In this document: piece after piece, positions 35,617-50,047 of the stretch | Position numbering within the stretch: position 1 is the stretch's first letter | How the letters are laid out: every line of letters starts with the position of its first letter | NCBI RefSeq assembly: GCF_050947875.1 | Contig: NC_134569.1 | Location: forward strand, 190,584,067-190,648,066 | Direction: 5' to 3' | Length of the DNA: 64,000 nt | DNA from: Dermacentor variabilis | Lineage: Eukaryota; Arthropoda; Arachnida; Ixodida; Ixodidae | Program-made: the position numbers and the translations under genes | Notes under the pieces: generated by a model | The model's database searches: none | The model's input: the letters and a program-made list of their open reading frames with translations, nothing else | Told to the model about the DNA's origin: nothing

Positions 35617-38600
35617 TAATATCTCGGGGGCGACGGAGTGGTGCGCCCAGTTCCTTGCAATGCCTCCAGATGGCGCTCGCCTACGCCGCGTCGGGCCGCA
35701 CGCTGGAAGCCCCATTTCTTCCGGAAAGCCCCCCTTCGTGGCTAGCGTTCGCAGCCGACGTTTCCCGGTAAACATTACAGGTACAAATGCTCCAGTTGCC
35801 GGGAAGTGTGAGAAGCAGTCAGGGATCTTTGAATGCTGTCACGTGCCACTCTTAAACGCGAAGCATAAGCGTGCTCCATTTTTTAACAGATCTATTTGAT
35901 ATATTGCTGAATAAAATGCAGAGGCAGAATAAACAACACAGGTCAAAAGCGGAGAAGGAGGAAAGCGAGCTGCCTGATCAGATGATGCATGAACGCAGGA
36001 TGACGTCATGCTTTAGTGGAGGAGGGCTAAAAGTGCACGAGAGCCAGTTATCGGGGGCCGATCCACCACATACATCTTCAGGTCGAGCACGGGCGCATGA
36101 TGGATAGCATTGCCGCAAAACGCAGCCAGCATTGTTTAGGTACTGCTATTTCAGTAAGTATTTCAACAGTGGTTCTATGAATAAACACAATATACTTTCA
36201 CGTGTTTCAATGTAGAAGTGTTCTTGGCCCTTATATCGCGTCTACTTGTATCCGCTGATGTACGCATGAATTTTCGAGGGCATGGGCATATGAGCAAAGG
36301 TAGGCTGCACAAGACAGCTAGGATTATGTTAAATGCTTTCTTCCAACCTTGTTGAGTGTTTGCCTATTGCACTTTTTTCTTGCGCTGATGAAATAATGTT
36401 GCGCAAGACTAGTGCATAAACACGCCTTCAGCAAAGCCGCATAATAGAGACGTAGCGGTTAAGAGATATAAATAAATAAGCATTAGTAGTGCTCGTCGTC
36501 TTATATTCGGTATGCGGATAGTGTGTCACGAAGTAATTTGAAGAAAGTTTCGTAATTACTAGCAAGTTACACGTGCTTTTGCCTGTGCGTTGCTTTTATG
36601 TGATCGATTGTGCCCAGAAATGGTCAACTACGCAGTAATTTGAGGAGCGCAATTCTTACCGCCTTGTAGATCAACAGTCCAAAGATGTATTAAGAGTATG
36701 TACATCACCGGGATATTAAAAAATGCACACATCGATCCACTTTAATAAGATTGGGAAGCTTTCCAAGCATATTAGTGCCTATGCAAATAACGTAACGACA
36801 AAAGTTGCAATGTTCCAATACAGATTTTCATCAAGCAAACAAAAGAAAAGAAAAAAAAGAAAAGGTCGCAGGTGGCGTCCATTTATTTCTTCTACATTTG
36901 CGCTTATATTCGTTTTGGCGTGCTTCGATTTGTACTCCTGTGGTTGACGAGCATGTATTCACAGTTGTGATAGGCCGTCGGTACGCCTGCGAAAGTGTTC
37001 TTTCAGAACTACCGGGCCAGAAGCGTTTAGAAATCGTTGTATATTAATTACCCATTGCGTTTCATTTTCCTGTGCTGCCCTCTGCCGCAAACAGCTGGAA
37101 ACATTTTCGAAGGGCGTCGGGGCTTTCGCCGGTTGATTTGTGTACCTGCGCCCACGGTGAGTGCGCTTCATGTGTGCGTTTCGCGGATCGATAATCATTA
37201 ATAATGTTTTCTCCGGGCAGAATGTCGTTCGTGGAAGCCACGAAGCAGTCAATGACTACTGGGTGAGGGGGCCTGTGTGCGCTGTTGTGCAAACGGTGCG
37301 ACCGATAAAGGCACGTGAAGTTCCGTTTGCCGACAAGGCTGCCTTGGAGTTTGAGGTCGCTGATTTTAGACTTGAATCTCGCATTTGGTATTTTTGTTAA
37401 ACATTATTATCACATTTCGCATATTCAAAAGGTATTCGAGCGCAGCCTTCTACGCCGGATTTATCGAAGCGGTAAACTTGTTTGCGTAGACATCTACAGG
37501 CGCAGATCGTTGAGCGTCAGATATTCTGTAAAAGGTGCATCGCTGATATGAAATAATCTCTGAACGTAGCAAAACATACATATCTGCGCATATGTGCCGA
37601 GTTGTACCACCCGGAGACGCGACAATATGAGCTGCCGAGCCACTTCAACAATGGCAACTGTGATCCAGATAACATATTACGGGCTGTTAATTTATTTCTG
37701 ATTCTCGCTTTCTTGAACTCCATCATACTCAGGAGTTTGCGCGTACCAGGAAACGTTTTTGAGAAAACTGTACTCGCATAATTTAAGTGCTCATTTACAG
37801 ACCGTGTCGTTCTCTCGCGTAATGTTGGATGCCATCGGTGAGACAGATTGTACAACTGAGAGAGGCAGTTGTTTCTTCTTGTGTATACGAAATGCACCGG
37901 CTCTTGTTTCTCGCTTGACACAGAGGCAAACAATGCATCTCTGGAATTGTCAAATGTGTCGGCTTAGCTGCAAATATTGCCCCAACGATCTACGTAGCGA
38001 ATGCGAACGGACACATACGGCAACGGTGGCGTACAGATTTTGGCACAACGCTGCGTCACCGCTTGCCGCTTATATTGTATACGCGCCTTGCGAAGTGGAG
38101 TGTAGTCGATTTCTAATCGCAAACGACAGCACTGAGCTATGAAAGGTCTTTCGTTCTTTCTAACTGCTTCCCTTTCAGCTCAAGTCCACCAAAAGTGTGT
38201 GCACGAGCACGACGGCATTAGGCTTAACATTCGCTAAACAGCATCAGCATTGACTCAAACTCCATGTGCACGGATGGCGCGGGAGGGTTGAATCTTGTGC
38301 ATTTCAACCTTTAGGCATGTTTTTCCACACTTTGACGGCGATTAATACGATACACAAGCGAAGGCGCTGTCGCCATTTCGCGTCGTCAGTTTGATAGCCG
38401 ATCGCTTAGGCTTCGTTGGCCGGCGCACTGATTTTCTCGGTGCTGTTGACAAGAAAGCCCGTCGCAGTGCGGCAACTCGCGCTCGTCGGCTGCGTCGTGT
38501 TCGGCCTGATATGATATTGTGCTTTCAGTGACGCATTGTACTAAACAGTTGGTCACTCGTTGACGTGAGCGTCTTGTCGGTTTCGTATCGACCCAGTCTT

Positions 38601-38763
38601 ACCGCGCCTTGAATGAGTACGTGAAGCCACGCGCGCGCTGCCACCACCAGCATGTGAGGGCCGACCTTGCAACAAGACTTCGTCCTCAACGTGATATTTT
38701 AAAGCGTTGCCCAAGCATAACTCAAGGGCTTTTGGTTAATGAATTGACCAGCCATCAACGAAG

Positions 38764-38925
38764 CACTGTAAAATAATTTACACCCTAAAAAGTGAAAAAG
38801 GGTGTAAATGTGTCTATAACTCACACCCTTAGGGTGTCCGTTATATAGACAACATCCTAAGGGTGTGAGTTATAGACACATTTACACCCTTTTTCACTTT
38901 TTAGGGTGTAAATTATTTTACAGTG
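38764..38925. mobile_element. 162-bp foldback MITE in unit 7
   Basis: Two 74-base arms (38764-38837 and 38852-38925) are reverse complements with a single mismatch, around a 14-base loop. The outer ends are CACTGTAAAATAATTTACAC and its complement. Most other units have the empty site CGAAGGGCGCAG, while here CGAAG precedes and AGGGCGCAG follows the element. That implies a 2-bp AG target duplication and an exact insertion. CACTG ends suggest a CACTA/Mirage/Chapaev-type source, though the 2-bp duplication leaves this open. No coding capacity. Its RNA would form a long hairpin, a possible small-RNA source. Confidence 0.9.
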
Positions 38926-39319
38926 AGGGCGCAGTCCATACGACAACCTAGTCGCCTTGTGTTTAAAAGTTGACTTGCAGTCTTAAGCTACACATGTTTT
39001 CGGCACCGCGCTGACGCTGACGAGCTACCAGTGGAGTTTCAAGGCAATACATGACACGAGCGTTTCTAGCCGCGTGCGTCCGAGCGCTTACTTTTTTTCT
39101 TTTCTTTTACAGGGGACTTTCCCGGCACGCGGGGTTGCGCACGACCCTTCCAAGATGTTTCGCGACTAACCCGCTAGGCCTGGGCGCATGCGCCGTCGCA
39201 CCATGAAAAGTCCAGATTTGCCTCAGGCGAGAAGGGAACAAAAGGATTCCGGAGTAGGTAAGTGGGAGAAAGCGTTCCCGCACACAAAACACGATGTTAA
39301 CATGCGAAATGTCACCGAA

Positions 39320-39499
39320 GTCGTGGCGCAGTGGTTAGGGCGCCGGCCTCGGCTTCGGGAGGTGGCGGGTTCGAATCCCACCGCCGGCGGAGACCCACCG
39401 CATAAAGGGTACAAGTGTCTCCCCTGCCCGGAGCATGGCTCCAATTCGTGGGATGTGCACTTGGGGGGCGCTGCTAACTCCGCTGCGTCATTCTTCAAA
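39320..39499 (+). mobile_element. tRNA-derived SINE, unit 8 copy
   Basis: A box 39324-39334, B box 39368-39378; both intact. Confidence 0.8.
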
Positions 39500-40793
39500 C
39501 CAGCTTAAAGTGGCTAGAAGCATGACGCTCTGTGGTTGCTGACATAACTCATTCGGTCGTAGACCTGAGTGGTATGTCTGGCAATTCACGCGTAAATTAA
39601 TCCCCACCAAAAAATACCGGCGTTGCCGTAACAGTAGCGGAGGTTGCGGCAAAAAATCGCCACCGGTGCCTCTTCTTTTTTTCTTTTTACCCCCAAAACA
39701 TGTCCTTCTTTTAACCGTGAAGCTACGCTTTATGTCCGCGATAACGAGAACAAGGAATGATATTTTATATAGCTTAAAAGTCTATATATTGCGGACAAAT
39801 ATCGGTGTATATAAGCATGAGGACTATGTGGGTGCCGTGAAGAAAACGTTTTGTTGAAATCTTTGTGTACTTCAGACGCTTAGAAAAAAAAAGTCGACTG
39901 CTAGCCGGTGTAGGAACATTGTAAGTTGATTAATGCCACCCTATGTATCAGTGAAATAGAAATTCTATACAAAATGACTATACAGTTTAGGCGGCCCATA
40001 CCGCAATCGATTCACTGTTTTCTTTCGCGGCTGATGTCAGTTATGACTGGCTAAGACCAAAGTCAAACTCTGAAACGATAGCTCGGTGTACATTCGGTGA
40101 TGAAATGTAGCCTTTATTTACCAATTTCGCCTAGTTTCAATGATCGTCAGCCTACCGATCACAATTTCAAACTGGAGGCGATTCAACTTTGACCATTGGG
40201 TATCTGCTGGTTGTGGTATCGACGAGAATAGCGCAAGAGCCTCTTGGTATGTGCCAAAATTGTCAATTTTCTGCCTGTTGCAATATGGACACGTAGAGGA
40301 CTTGAGGAACTAGGAACGTGTTCGAACTACAACATACGCGTTCAGTATGCGATATAGGAATGGTCCAATTCATGACCAGTCGTCGATAAATAATGTGCCA
40401 CGTTTACGCCAGGTATACGTACTCCTAACAAGCTGCTTGAGCCAACTTTAACGCGATAGCGTTAAGGGCCCGGTGTCCCCCCAAAATCTGGTGTCGGAAC
40501 CCCGCGTCGGACGTCGTTTTCGACAAAATGATTTTCAAACCAGCCATAACCAAGGTCCTCCATTTGGCGCAAGAAGGCGATTTAATTGAATGCCTCAATC
40601 TGAAATACGCCGAAAAATTGTAACGTATGACATACACGCAAACCGACAGACATGATAGTGGCGGATTGTAATTTTACAATCCGAGAAAATATAACTATGT
40701 TACGCGAAAACTCAAAGAAACGCCTTTCCCAGCGCTTCACCATTGATGGACCGCCAACGGAGTCCGCCATTTGCAGGCGCCGGCTCGTGAGTA

Positions 40794-41341
40794 GACAGTT
40801 TTAGTTTAGCGTGCGCAACTATAGCGTACGCTATACGCTATAATATAGCGTACGCTAAGCAGCGCACGTTTTCTACAATTTTAGTTGGCCGGCGATATCT
40901 TCGGATCTCAGAGGCCATATGCCGTGTTGCGGCTATTTCGCGCCTTTAGCGACAGGTGGCGCTGACATCTCGAACGTTTCTTTCGTTAGGCTTCGACTCG
41001 TTCGAAACGAGAAGCGAACTCGAAAACAGCACGAGGTTATCCATAATACTCTGTCGTCGAAGCGGCCTGAGACTAAGCGAAAGCCGTTTACACAGTCATT
41101 TGCTACGAACGAAGTGCATTTTACAAAAGCAACGCCAAATTCAATTCGAAGTGGGCAGCCGGGACCGCCGCCGTGTTTCCCGCAAGCTCCGCAAACCCCG
41201 CAAAAACGCTAACGCTAACTCGTTTGCGTTGCGTACGCCCGCTATACCCGCTAGTTCGTTTAGCGTTCAGCGCATGCGCAGTGACGACCCGCTATTTTTT
41301 AGCGTACGCAATGGAATAGCGTACGCTTTACTAAAACTGTC
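40794..41341. mobile_element. TA-flanked inverted-repeat element, unit 8 copy (548 bp)
   Basis: Ends intact; same 1-bp deletion as unit 7, near 40925. Confidence 0.65.
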
Positions 41342-44300
41342 TAATATCTCGGGGGCGACGGAGTGGTGCGCCCAGTTCCTTGCAATGCCTCCAGATGGCG
41401 CTCGCCTACGCCGCGTCGGGCCGCACGCTGGAAGCCCCATTTCTTCCGGAAAGCCCCCCTTCGTGGCTAGCGTTCGCAGCCGACGTTTCCCGGTAAACAT
41501 TACAGGTACAAATGCTCCAGTTGCCGGGAAGTGTGAGAAGCAGTCAGGGATCTTTGAATGCTGTCACGTGCCACTCTTAAACGCGAAGCATAAGCGTGCT
41601 CCATTTTTTAACAGATCTATTTGATATATTGCTGAATAAAATGCAGAGGCAGAATAAACAACACAGGTCAAAAGCGGAGAAGGAGGAAAGCGAGCTGCCT
41701 GATCAGATGATGCATGAACGCAGGATGACGTCATGCTTTAGTGGAGGAGGGCTAAAAGTGCACGAGAGCCAGTTATCGGGGGCCGATCCACCACATACAT
41801 CTTCAGGTCGAGCACGGGCGCATGATGGATAGCATTGCCGCAAAACGCAGCCAGCATTGTTTAGGTACTGCTATTTCAATAAGTATTTCAACAGTGGTTC
41901 TATGAATAAACACAATATACTTTCACGTGTTTCAATGTAGAAGTGTTCTTGGCCCTTATATCGCGTCTACTTGTATCCGCTGATGTACGCATGAATTTTC
42001 GAGGGCATGGGCATATGAGCAAAGGTAGGCTGCACAAGACAGCTAGGATTATGTTAAATGCTTTCTTCCAACCTTGTTGAGTGTTTGCCTATTGCACTTT
42101 TTTCTTGCGCTGATGAAATAATGTTGCGCAAGACTAGTGCATAAACACGCCTTCAGCAAAGCCGCATAATAGAGACGTAGCGGTTAAGAGATATAAATAA
42201 ATAAGCATTAGTAGTGCTCGTCGTCTTATATTCGGTATGCGGATAGTGTGTCACGAAGTAATTTGAAGAAAGTTTCGTAATTACTAGCAAGTTACACGTG
42301 CTTTTGCCTGTGCGTTGCTTTTATGTGATCGATTGTGCCCAGAAATGGTCAACTACGCAGTAATTTGAGGAGCAATTCTTACCGCCTTGTAGATCAACAG
42401 TCCAAAGATGTATTAAGAGTATGTACATCACCGGGATATTAAAAAATGCACACATCGATCCACTTTAATAAGATTGGGAAGCTTTCCAAGCATATTAGTG
42501 CCTATGCAAATAACGTAACGACAAAAGTTGCAATGTTCCAATACAGATTTTCATCAAGCAAACAAAAGAAAAGAAAAAAAAGAAAAGGTCGCAGGTGGCG
42601 TCCATTTATTTCTTCTACATTTGCGCTTATATTCGTTTTGGCGTGCTTCGATTTGTACTCCTGTGGTTGACGAGCATGTATTCACAGTTGTGAAAGGCCG
42701 TCGGTACGCCTGCGAAAGTGTTCTTTCAGAACTACCGGGCCAGAAGCGTTTAGAAATCGTTGTATATTAATTACCCATTGCGTTTCATTTTCCTGTGCTG
42801 CCCTCTGCCGCAAACAGCTGGAAACATTTTCGAAGGGCGTCGGGGCTTTCGCCGGTTGATTTGTGTACCTGCGCCCACGGTGAGTGCGCTTCATGTGTGC
42901 GTTTCGCGGATCGATAATCATTAATAATGTTTTCTCCGGGCAGAATGTCGTTCGTGGAAGCCACGAAGCAGTCAATGACTACTGGGTGAGGGGGCCTGTG
43001 TGCGCTGTTGTGCAAACGGTGCGACCGATAAAGGCACGTGAAGTTCCGTTTGCCGACAAGGCTGCCTTGGAGTTTGAGGTCGCTGATTTTAGACTTGAAT
43101 CTCGCATTTGGTATTTTTGTTAAACATTATTATCACATTTCGCATATTCAAAAGGTATTCGAGCGCAGCCTTCTACGCCGGATTTATCGCAGCGGTAAAC
43201 TTGTTTGCGTAGACATCTACAGGCGCAGATCGTTGAGCGTCAGATATTCTGTAAAAGGTGCATCGCTGATATGAAATAATCTCTGAACGTAGCAAAACAT
43301 ACATATCTGCGCATATGTGCCGAGTTGTACCACCCGGAGACGCGACAATATGAGCTGCCGAGCCACTTCAACAATGGCAACTGTGATCCAGATAACATAT
43401 TACGGGCTGTTAATTTATTTCTGATTCTCGCTTTCTTGAACTCCATCATACTCAGGAGTTTGCGCGTACCAGGAAACGTTTTTGAGAAAACTGTACTCGC
43501 ATAATTTAAGTGCTCATTTACAGACCGTGTCGTTCTCTCGCGTAATGTTGGATGCCATCGGTGAGACAGATTGTACAACTGAGAGAGGCAGTTGTTTCTT
43601 CTTGTGTATACGAAATGCACCGGCTCTTGTTTCTCGCTTGACACAGAGGCAAACAATGCATCTCTGGAATTGTCAAATGTGTCGGCTTAGCTGCAAATAT
43701 TGCCCCAACGATCTACGTAGCGAATGCGAACGGACACGTACGGCAACGGTGGCGTACAGATTTTGGCACAACGCTGCGTCACCGCTTGCCGCTTATATTG
43801 TATACGCGCCTTGCGAAGTGGAGTGTAGTCGATTTCTAATCGCAAACGACAGCACTGAGCTATGAAAGGTCTTTCGTTCTTTCTAACTGCTTCCCTTTCA
43901 GCTCAAGTCCACCAAAAGTGTGTGCACGAGCACGACGGCATTAGGCTTAACATTCGCTAAACAGCATCAGCATTGACTCAAACTCCATGTGCACGGATGG
44001 CGCGGGAGGGTTGAATCTTGTGCATTTCAACCTTTAGGCATGTTTTTCCACACTTTGACGGCGATTAATACGATACACAAGCGAAGGCGCTGTCGCCATT
44101 TCGCGTCGTCAGTTTGATAGCCGATCGCTTAGGCTTCGTTGGCCGGCGCACTGATTTTCTCGGTGCTGTTGACAAGAAAGCCCGTCGCAGTGCGGCAACT
44201 CGCGCTCGTCGGCTGCGTCGTGTTCGGCCTGATATGATATTGTGCTTTCAGTGACGCATTGTACTAAACAGTTGGTCACTCGTTGACGTGAGCGTCTTGT

Positions 44301-44878
44301 CGGTTTCGTATCGACCCAGTCTTACCGCGCCTTGAATGAGTACGTGAAGCCACGCGCGCGCTGCCACCACCAGCATGTGAGGGCCGACCTTGCAACAAGA
44401 CTTCGTCCTCAACGTGATATTTTAAAGCGTTGCCCAAGTATAACACAAGGGCTTTTGGTTAATGAATTGACCAGCCATCAACGAAGGGCGCAGTCCATAC
44501 GACAACCTAGTCGCTTTTTGTTTAAAAGTTGACTTGCAGTCTTAAGCTACACATGTTTTCGGCACCGCGCTGACGCTGACGAGCTACCAGTGGAGTTTCA
44601 AGGCAATACATAACACGAGCGTTTCTAGCCGCGTGCGTCCGAGCGCTTACTTTTTTTCTTTTCTTTTACAGGGGACTTTCCCGGCACGCGGGGTTGCGCA
44701 CGACCCTTCCAAGATGTTTCGCGACAAACCCGCTAGGCCTGGGCGCATGCGCCGTCGCACCATGAAAAGTCCAGATTTGCCTCAGGCGAGAAGGGAACAA
44801 AAGGATTCCGGAGTAGGTAAGTGGGAGAAAGCGTTCCCGCACACAAAACACGATGTTAACATGCGAAATGTCACCGAA

Positions 44879-45058
44879 GTCGTGGCGCAGTGGTTAGGGC
44901 GCCGGCCTCGGCTTCGGGAGGTGGCGGGTTCGAATCCCACCGCCGGCGGAGACCCACCGCATAAAGGGTACAAGTGTCTCCCCTGCCCGGAGCATGGCTC
45001 CAATTCGTGGGATGTGCACTTGGGGGGCGCTGCTAACTCCGCTGCGTCATTCTTCAAA
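44879..45058 (+). mobile_element. tRNA-derived SINE, unit 9 copy
   Basis: A box 44883-44893, B box 44927-44937; both intact. Confidence 0.8.
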
Positions 45059-46352
45059 CCAGCTTAAAGTGGCTAGAAGCATGACGCTCTGTGGTTGCTG
45101 ACATAACTCATTCGGTCGTAGACCTGAGTGGTATGTCTGGCAATTCACGCGTAAATTAATCCCCACCAAAAAATACCGGCGTTGCCGTAACAGTAGCGGA
45201 GGTTGCGGCAAAAAATCGCCACCGGTGCCTCTTCTTTTTTTCTTTTTACCCCCAAAACATGTCCTTCTTTTAACCGTGAAGCTACGCTTTATGTCCGCGA
45301 TAACGAGAACAAGGAATGATATTTTATATACCTTAAAAGTCTATATATTGCGGACAAATATCGGTGTATATAAGCATGAGGACTATGTGGGTGCCGTGAA
45401 GAAAACGTTTTGTTGAAATCTTTGTGTACTTCAGACGCTTAGAAAAAAAAAGTCGACTGCTAGCCGGTGTAGGAACATTGTAAGTTGATTAATGCCACCC
45501 TATGTATCAGTGAAATAGAAATTCTATACAAAATGACTATACAGTTTAGGCGGCCCATACCGCAATCGATTCACTGTTTTCTTTCGCGGCTGATGTCAGT
45601 TATGACTGGCTAAGACCAAAGTCAAACTCTGAAACGATAGCTCGGTGTACATTCGGTGATGAAATGTAGCCTTTATTTACCAATTTCGCCTAGTTTCAAT
45701 GATCGTCAGCCTACCGATCACAATTTCAAACTGGAGGCGATTCAACTTTGACCATTGGGTATCTGCTGGTTGTGGTATCGACGAGAATAGCGCAAGAGCC
45801 TCTTGGTATGTGCCAAAATTGTCAATTTTCTGCCTGTTGCAATATGGACACGTAGAGGACTTGAGGAACTAGGAACGTGTTCGAACTACAACATACGCGT
45901 TCAGTATGCGATATAGGAATGGTCCAATTCATGACCAGTCGTCGATAAATAATGTGCCACGTTTACGCCAGGTATACGTACTCCTAACAAGCTGCTTGAG
46001 CCAACTTTAACGCGATAGCGTTAAGGGCCCGGTGTCCCCCCAAAATCTGGTGTCGGAACCCCGCGTCGGACGTCGTTTTCGACAAAATGATTTTCAAACC
46101 AGCCATAACCAAGGTCCTCCATTTGGCGCAAGAAGGCGATTTAATTGAATGCCTCAATCTGAAATACGCCGAAAAATTGTAACGTATGACATACACACAA
46201 ACCGACAGACTTGATAGTGGCGGATTGTAATTTTACAATCCGAGAAAATATAACTATGTTACGCGAAAACTCAAAGAAACGCCTTTCCCAGCGCTTCACC
46301 ATTGATGGACCGCCAACGGAGTCCGCCATTTGCAGGCGCCGGCTCGTGAGTA

Positions 46353-46901
46353 GACAGTTTTAGTTTAGCGTGCGCAACTATAGCGTACGCTATACGCTAT
46401 AATATAGCGTACGCTAAGCAGCGCACGTTTTCTACAATTTTAGTTGGCCGGCGATATCTTCGGATCTCAGAGGCCATATGCCGTCGTTGCGGCTATTTCG
46501 CGCCTTTAGCGACAGGTGGCGCTGACATCTCGAACGTTTCTTTCGTTAGGCTTCGACTCGTTCGAAACGAGAAGCGAACTCGAAAACAGCACGAGGTTAT
46601 CCATAATACTCTGTCGTCGAAGCGGCCTGAGACTAAGCGAAAGCCGTTTACACAGTCATTTGCTACGAACGAAGTGCATTTTACAAAAGCAACGCCAAAT
46701 TCAATTCGAAGTGGGCAGCCGGGACCGCCGCCGTGTTTCCCGCAAGCTCCGCAAACCCCGCAAAAACGCTAACGCTAACTCGTTTGCGTTGCGTACGCCC
46801 GCTATACCCGCTAGTTCGTTTAGCGTTCAGCGCATGCGCAGTGACGACCCGCTATTTTTTAGCGTACGCAATGGAATAGCGTACGCTTTACTAAAACTGT
46901 C
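46353..46901. mobile_element. TA-flanked inverted-repeat element, unit 9 copy (549 bp)
   Basis: Both ends and TA flanks are intact. Confidence 0.65.
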
Positions 46902-49900
46902 TAATATCTCGGGGGCGACGGAGTGGTGCGCCCAGTTCCTTGCAATGCCTCCAGATGGCGCTCGCCTACGCCGCGTCGGGCCGCACGCTGGAAGCCCCAT
47001 TTCTTCCGGAAAGCCCCCCTTCGTGGCTAGCGTTCGCAGCCGACGTTTCCCGGTAAACATTACAGGTACAAATGCTCCAGTTGCCGGGAAGTGTGAGAAG
47101 CAGTCAGGGATCTTTGAATGCTGTCACGTGCCACTCTTAAACGCGAAGCATAAGCGTGCTCCATTTTTTTAACAGATCTATTTGATATATTGCTGAATAA
47201 AATGCAGAGGCAGAATAAACAACACAGGTCAAAAGCGGAGAAGGAGGAAAGCGAGCTGCCTGATCAGATGATGCATGAACGCAGGATGACGTCATGCTTT
47301 AGTGGAGGAGGGCTAAAAGTGCACGAGAGCCAGTTATCGGGGGCCGATCCACCACATACATCTTCAGGTCGAGCACGGGCGCATGATGGATAGCATTGCC
47401 GCAAAACGCAGCCAGCATTGTTTAGGTACTGCTATTTCAATAAGTATTTCAACAGTGGTTCTATGAATAAACACAATATACTTTCACGTGTTTCAATGTA
47501 GAAGTGTTCTTGGCCCTTATATCGCGTCTACTTGTATCCGCTGATGTACGCATGAATTTTCGAGGGCATGGGCATATGAGCAAAGGTAGGCTGCACAAGA
47601 CAGCTAGGATTATGTTAAATGCTTTCTTCCAACCTTGTTGAGTGTTTGCCTATTGCACTTTTTTCTTGCGCTGATGAAATAATGTTGCGCAAGACTAGTG
47701 CATAAACACGCCTTCAGCAAAGCCGCATAATAGAGACGTAGCGGTTAAGAGATATAAATAAATAAGCATTAGTAGTGCTCGTCGTCTTATATTCGGTATG
47801 CGGATAGTGTGTCACGAAGTAATTTGAAGAAAGTTTCGTAATTACTAGCAAGTTACACGTGCTTTTGCCTGTGCGTTGCTTTTATGTGATCGATTGTGCC
47901 CAGAAATGGTCAACTACGCAGTAATTTGAGGAGCAATTCTTACCGCCTTGTAGATCAACAGTCCAAAGATGTATTAAGAGTATGTACATCACCGGGATAT
48001 TAAAAAATGCACACATCGATCCACTTTAATAAGATTGGGAAGCTTTCCAAGCATATTAGTGCCTATGCAAATAACGTAACGACAAAAGTTGCAATGTTCC
48101 AATACAGATTTTCATCAAGCAAACAAAAGAAAAGAAAAAAAAGAAAAGGTCGCAGGTGGCGTCCATTTATTTCTTCTACATTTGCGCTTATATTCGTTTT
48201 GGCGTGCTTCGATTTGTACTCCTGTGGTTGACGAGCATGTATTCACAGTTGTGAAAGGCCGTCGGTACGCCTGCGAAAGTGTTCTTTCAGAACTACCGGG
48301 CCAGAAGCGTTTAGAAATCGTTGTATATTAATTACCCATTGCGTTTCATTTTCCTGTGCTGCCCTCTGCCGCAAACAGCTGGAAACATTTTCGAAGGGCG
48401 TCGGGGCTTTCGCCGGTTGATTTGTGTACCTGCGCCCACGGTGAGTGCGCTTCATGTGTGCGTTTCGCGGATCGATAATCATTAATAATGTTTTCTCCGG
48501 GCAGAATGTCGTTCGTGGAAGCCACGAAGCAGTCAATGACTACTGGGTGAGGGGGCCTGTGTGCGCTGTTGTGCAAACGGTGCGACCGATAAAGGCACGT
48601 GAAGTTCCGTTTGCCGACAAGGCTGCCTTGGAGTTTGAGGTCGCTGATTTTAGACTTGAATCTCGCATTTGGTATTTTTGTTAAACATTATTATCACATT
48701 TCGCATATTCAAAAGGTATTCGAGCGCAGCCTTCTACGCCGGATTTATCGAAGCGGTAAACTTGTTTGCGTAGACATCTACAGGCGCAGATCGTTGAGCG
48801 TCAGATATTCTGTAAAAGGTGCATCGCTGATATGAAATAATCTCTGAACGTAGCAAAACATACATATCTGCGCATATGTGCCGAGTTGTACCACCCGGAG
48901 ACGCGACAATATGAGCTGCCGAGCCACTTCAACAATGGCAACTGTGATCCAGATAACATATTACGGGCTGTTAATTTATTTCTGATTCTCGCTTTCTTGA
49001 ACTCCATCATACTCAGGAGTTTGCGCGTACCAGGAAACGTTTTTGAGAAAACTGTACTCGCATAATTTAAGTGCTCATTTACAGACCGTGTCGTTCTCTC
49101 GCGTAATGTTGGATGCCATCGGTGAGACAGATTGTACAACTGAGAGAGGCAGTTGTTTCTTCTTGTGTATACGAAATGCACCGGCTCTTGTTTCTCGCTT
49201 GACACAGAGGCAAACAATGCATCTCTGGAATTGTCAAATGTGTCGGCTTAGCTGCAAATATTGCCCCAACGATCTACGTAGCGAATGCGAACGGACACAT
49301 ACGGCAACGGTGGCGTACAGATTTTGGCACAACGCTGCGTCACCACTTGCCGCTTATAGTGTATACGCGCCTTGCGAAGTGGAGTGTAGTCGACTTCTAA
49401 TCGCGAACGACAGCACTGAGCTATGAAAGCTCTTTCATTCTTTCTAACTGCTTCCCTTTCAGCTCAAGTCAACCAAAAGTGTGTGCACGAGCACGACGGC
49501 ATTAGGCTTAACATTCGCTGAACAGCATCAGCATTGACTCAAACTTCATGTGCACGGATGGCGCGGGAGGGTTGAATCTTGTGCATTTCAACTTTTAGGC
49601 ATGTTTTTCCACACTTTGACGGCGATTAATAAGATACACAAGCGAAGGCGCTGTCGCCATTTCGCGTCGTCAGTTTGATAGCCGATCGCTTAGGCTTCGT
49701 TGGCCGGCGCACTGATTTTCTCGGTGCTGTTGACAAGAAAGCCCGTCGCAGTGCGGCAACTCGCGCTCGTCGGCTGCGTCGTGTTCGGCCTGATATGATA
49801 TTGTGCTTTCAGTGACGCATTGTACTAAACAGTTGGTCACTCGTTGACGTGAGCGTCTTGTCGGTTTCGTATCGACCCAGTCTTACCGCGCCTTGAATGA

Positions 49901-50047
49901 GTACGTGAAGCCACGCGCGCGCTGCCACCACCAGCATGTGAGGGCCGACCTTGCAACAAGACTTCGTCCTCAACGTGATATTTTAAAGCGTTGCCCAAGC
50001 ATAACTCAAGGGCTTTTGGTTAATGAATTGACCAGCCATCAACGAAG

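Larger units (their letters stand above)
33415..39139 (+). repeat. Array unit 7 (5725 bp, carries foldback element)
   Basis: It is longer because of the 162-bp foldback element plus a 2-bp target duplication near its 3' end, a 2-bp insertion in GAGGAGCGCAATT near 36647 and a 1-bp loss in GCCGTGTTGC near 35200. A at 33442 (GACAAACCC) removes a TAA present in most units and is shared with unit 9 exactly 11,284 bp away. The GCCGTGTTGC deletion is shared instead with unit 8, which shows mosaic ancestry. Confidence 0.96.
39140..44698 (+). repeat. Array unit 8 (5559 bp)
   Basis: It lacks the foldback element. It matches unit 6 in its 3' half (C at 43190 and the markers near 44444, 44513 and 44610), unit 7 in the 1-bp deletion near 40925, and unit 9 in GCATGAGGAC near 39816. 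Private: ACGCAAACC near 40636 and GGACACGTACGG near 43733. Confidence 0.96.
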
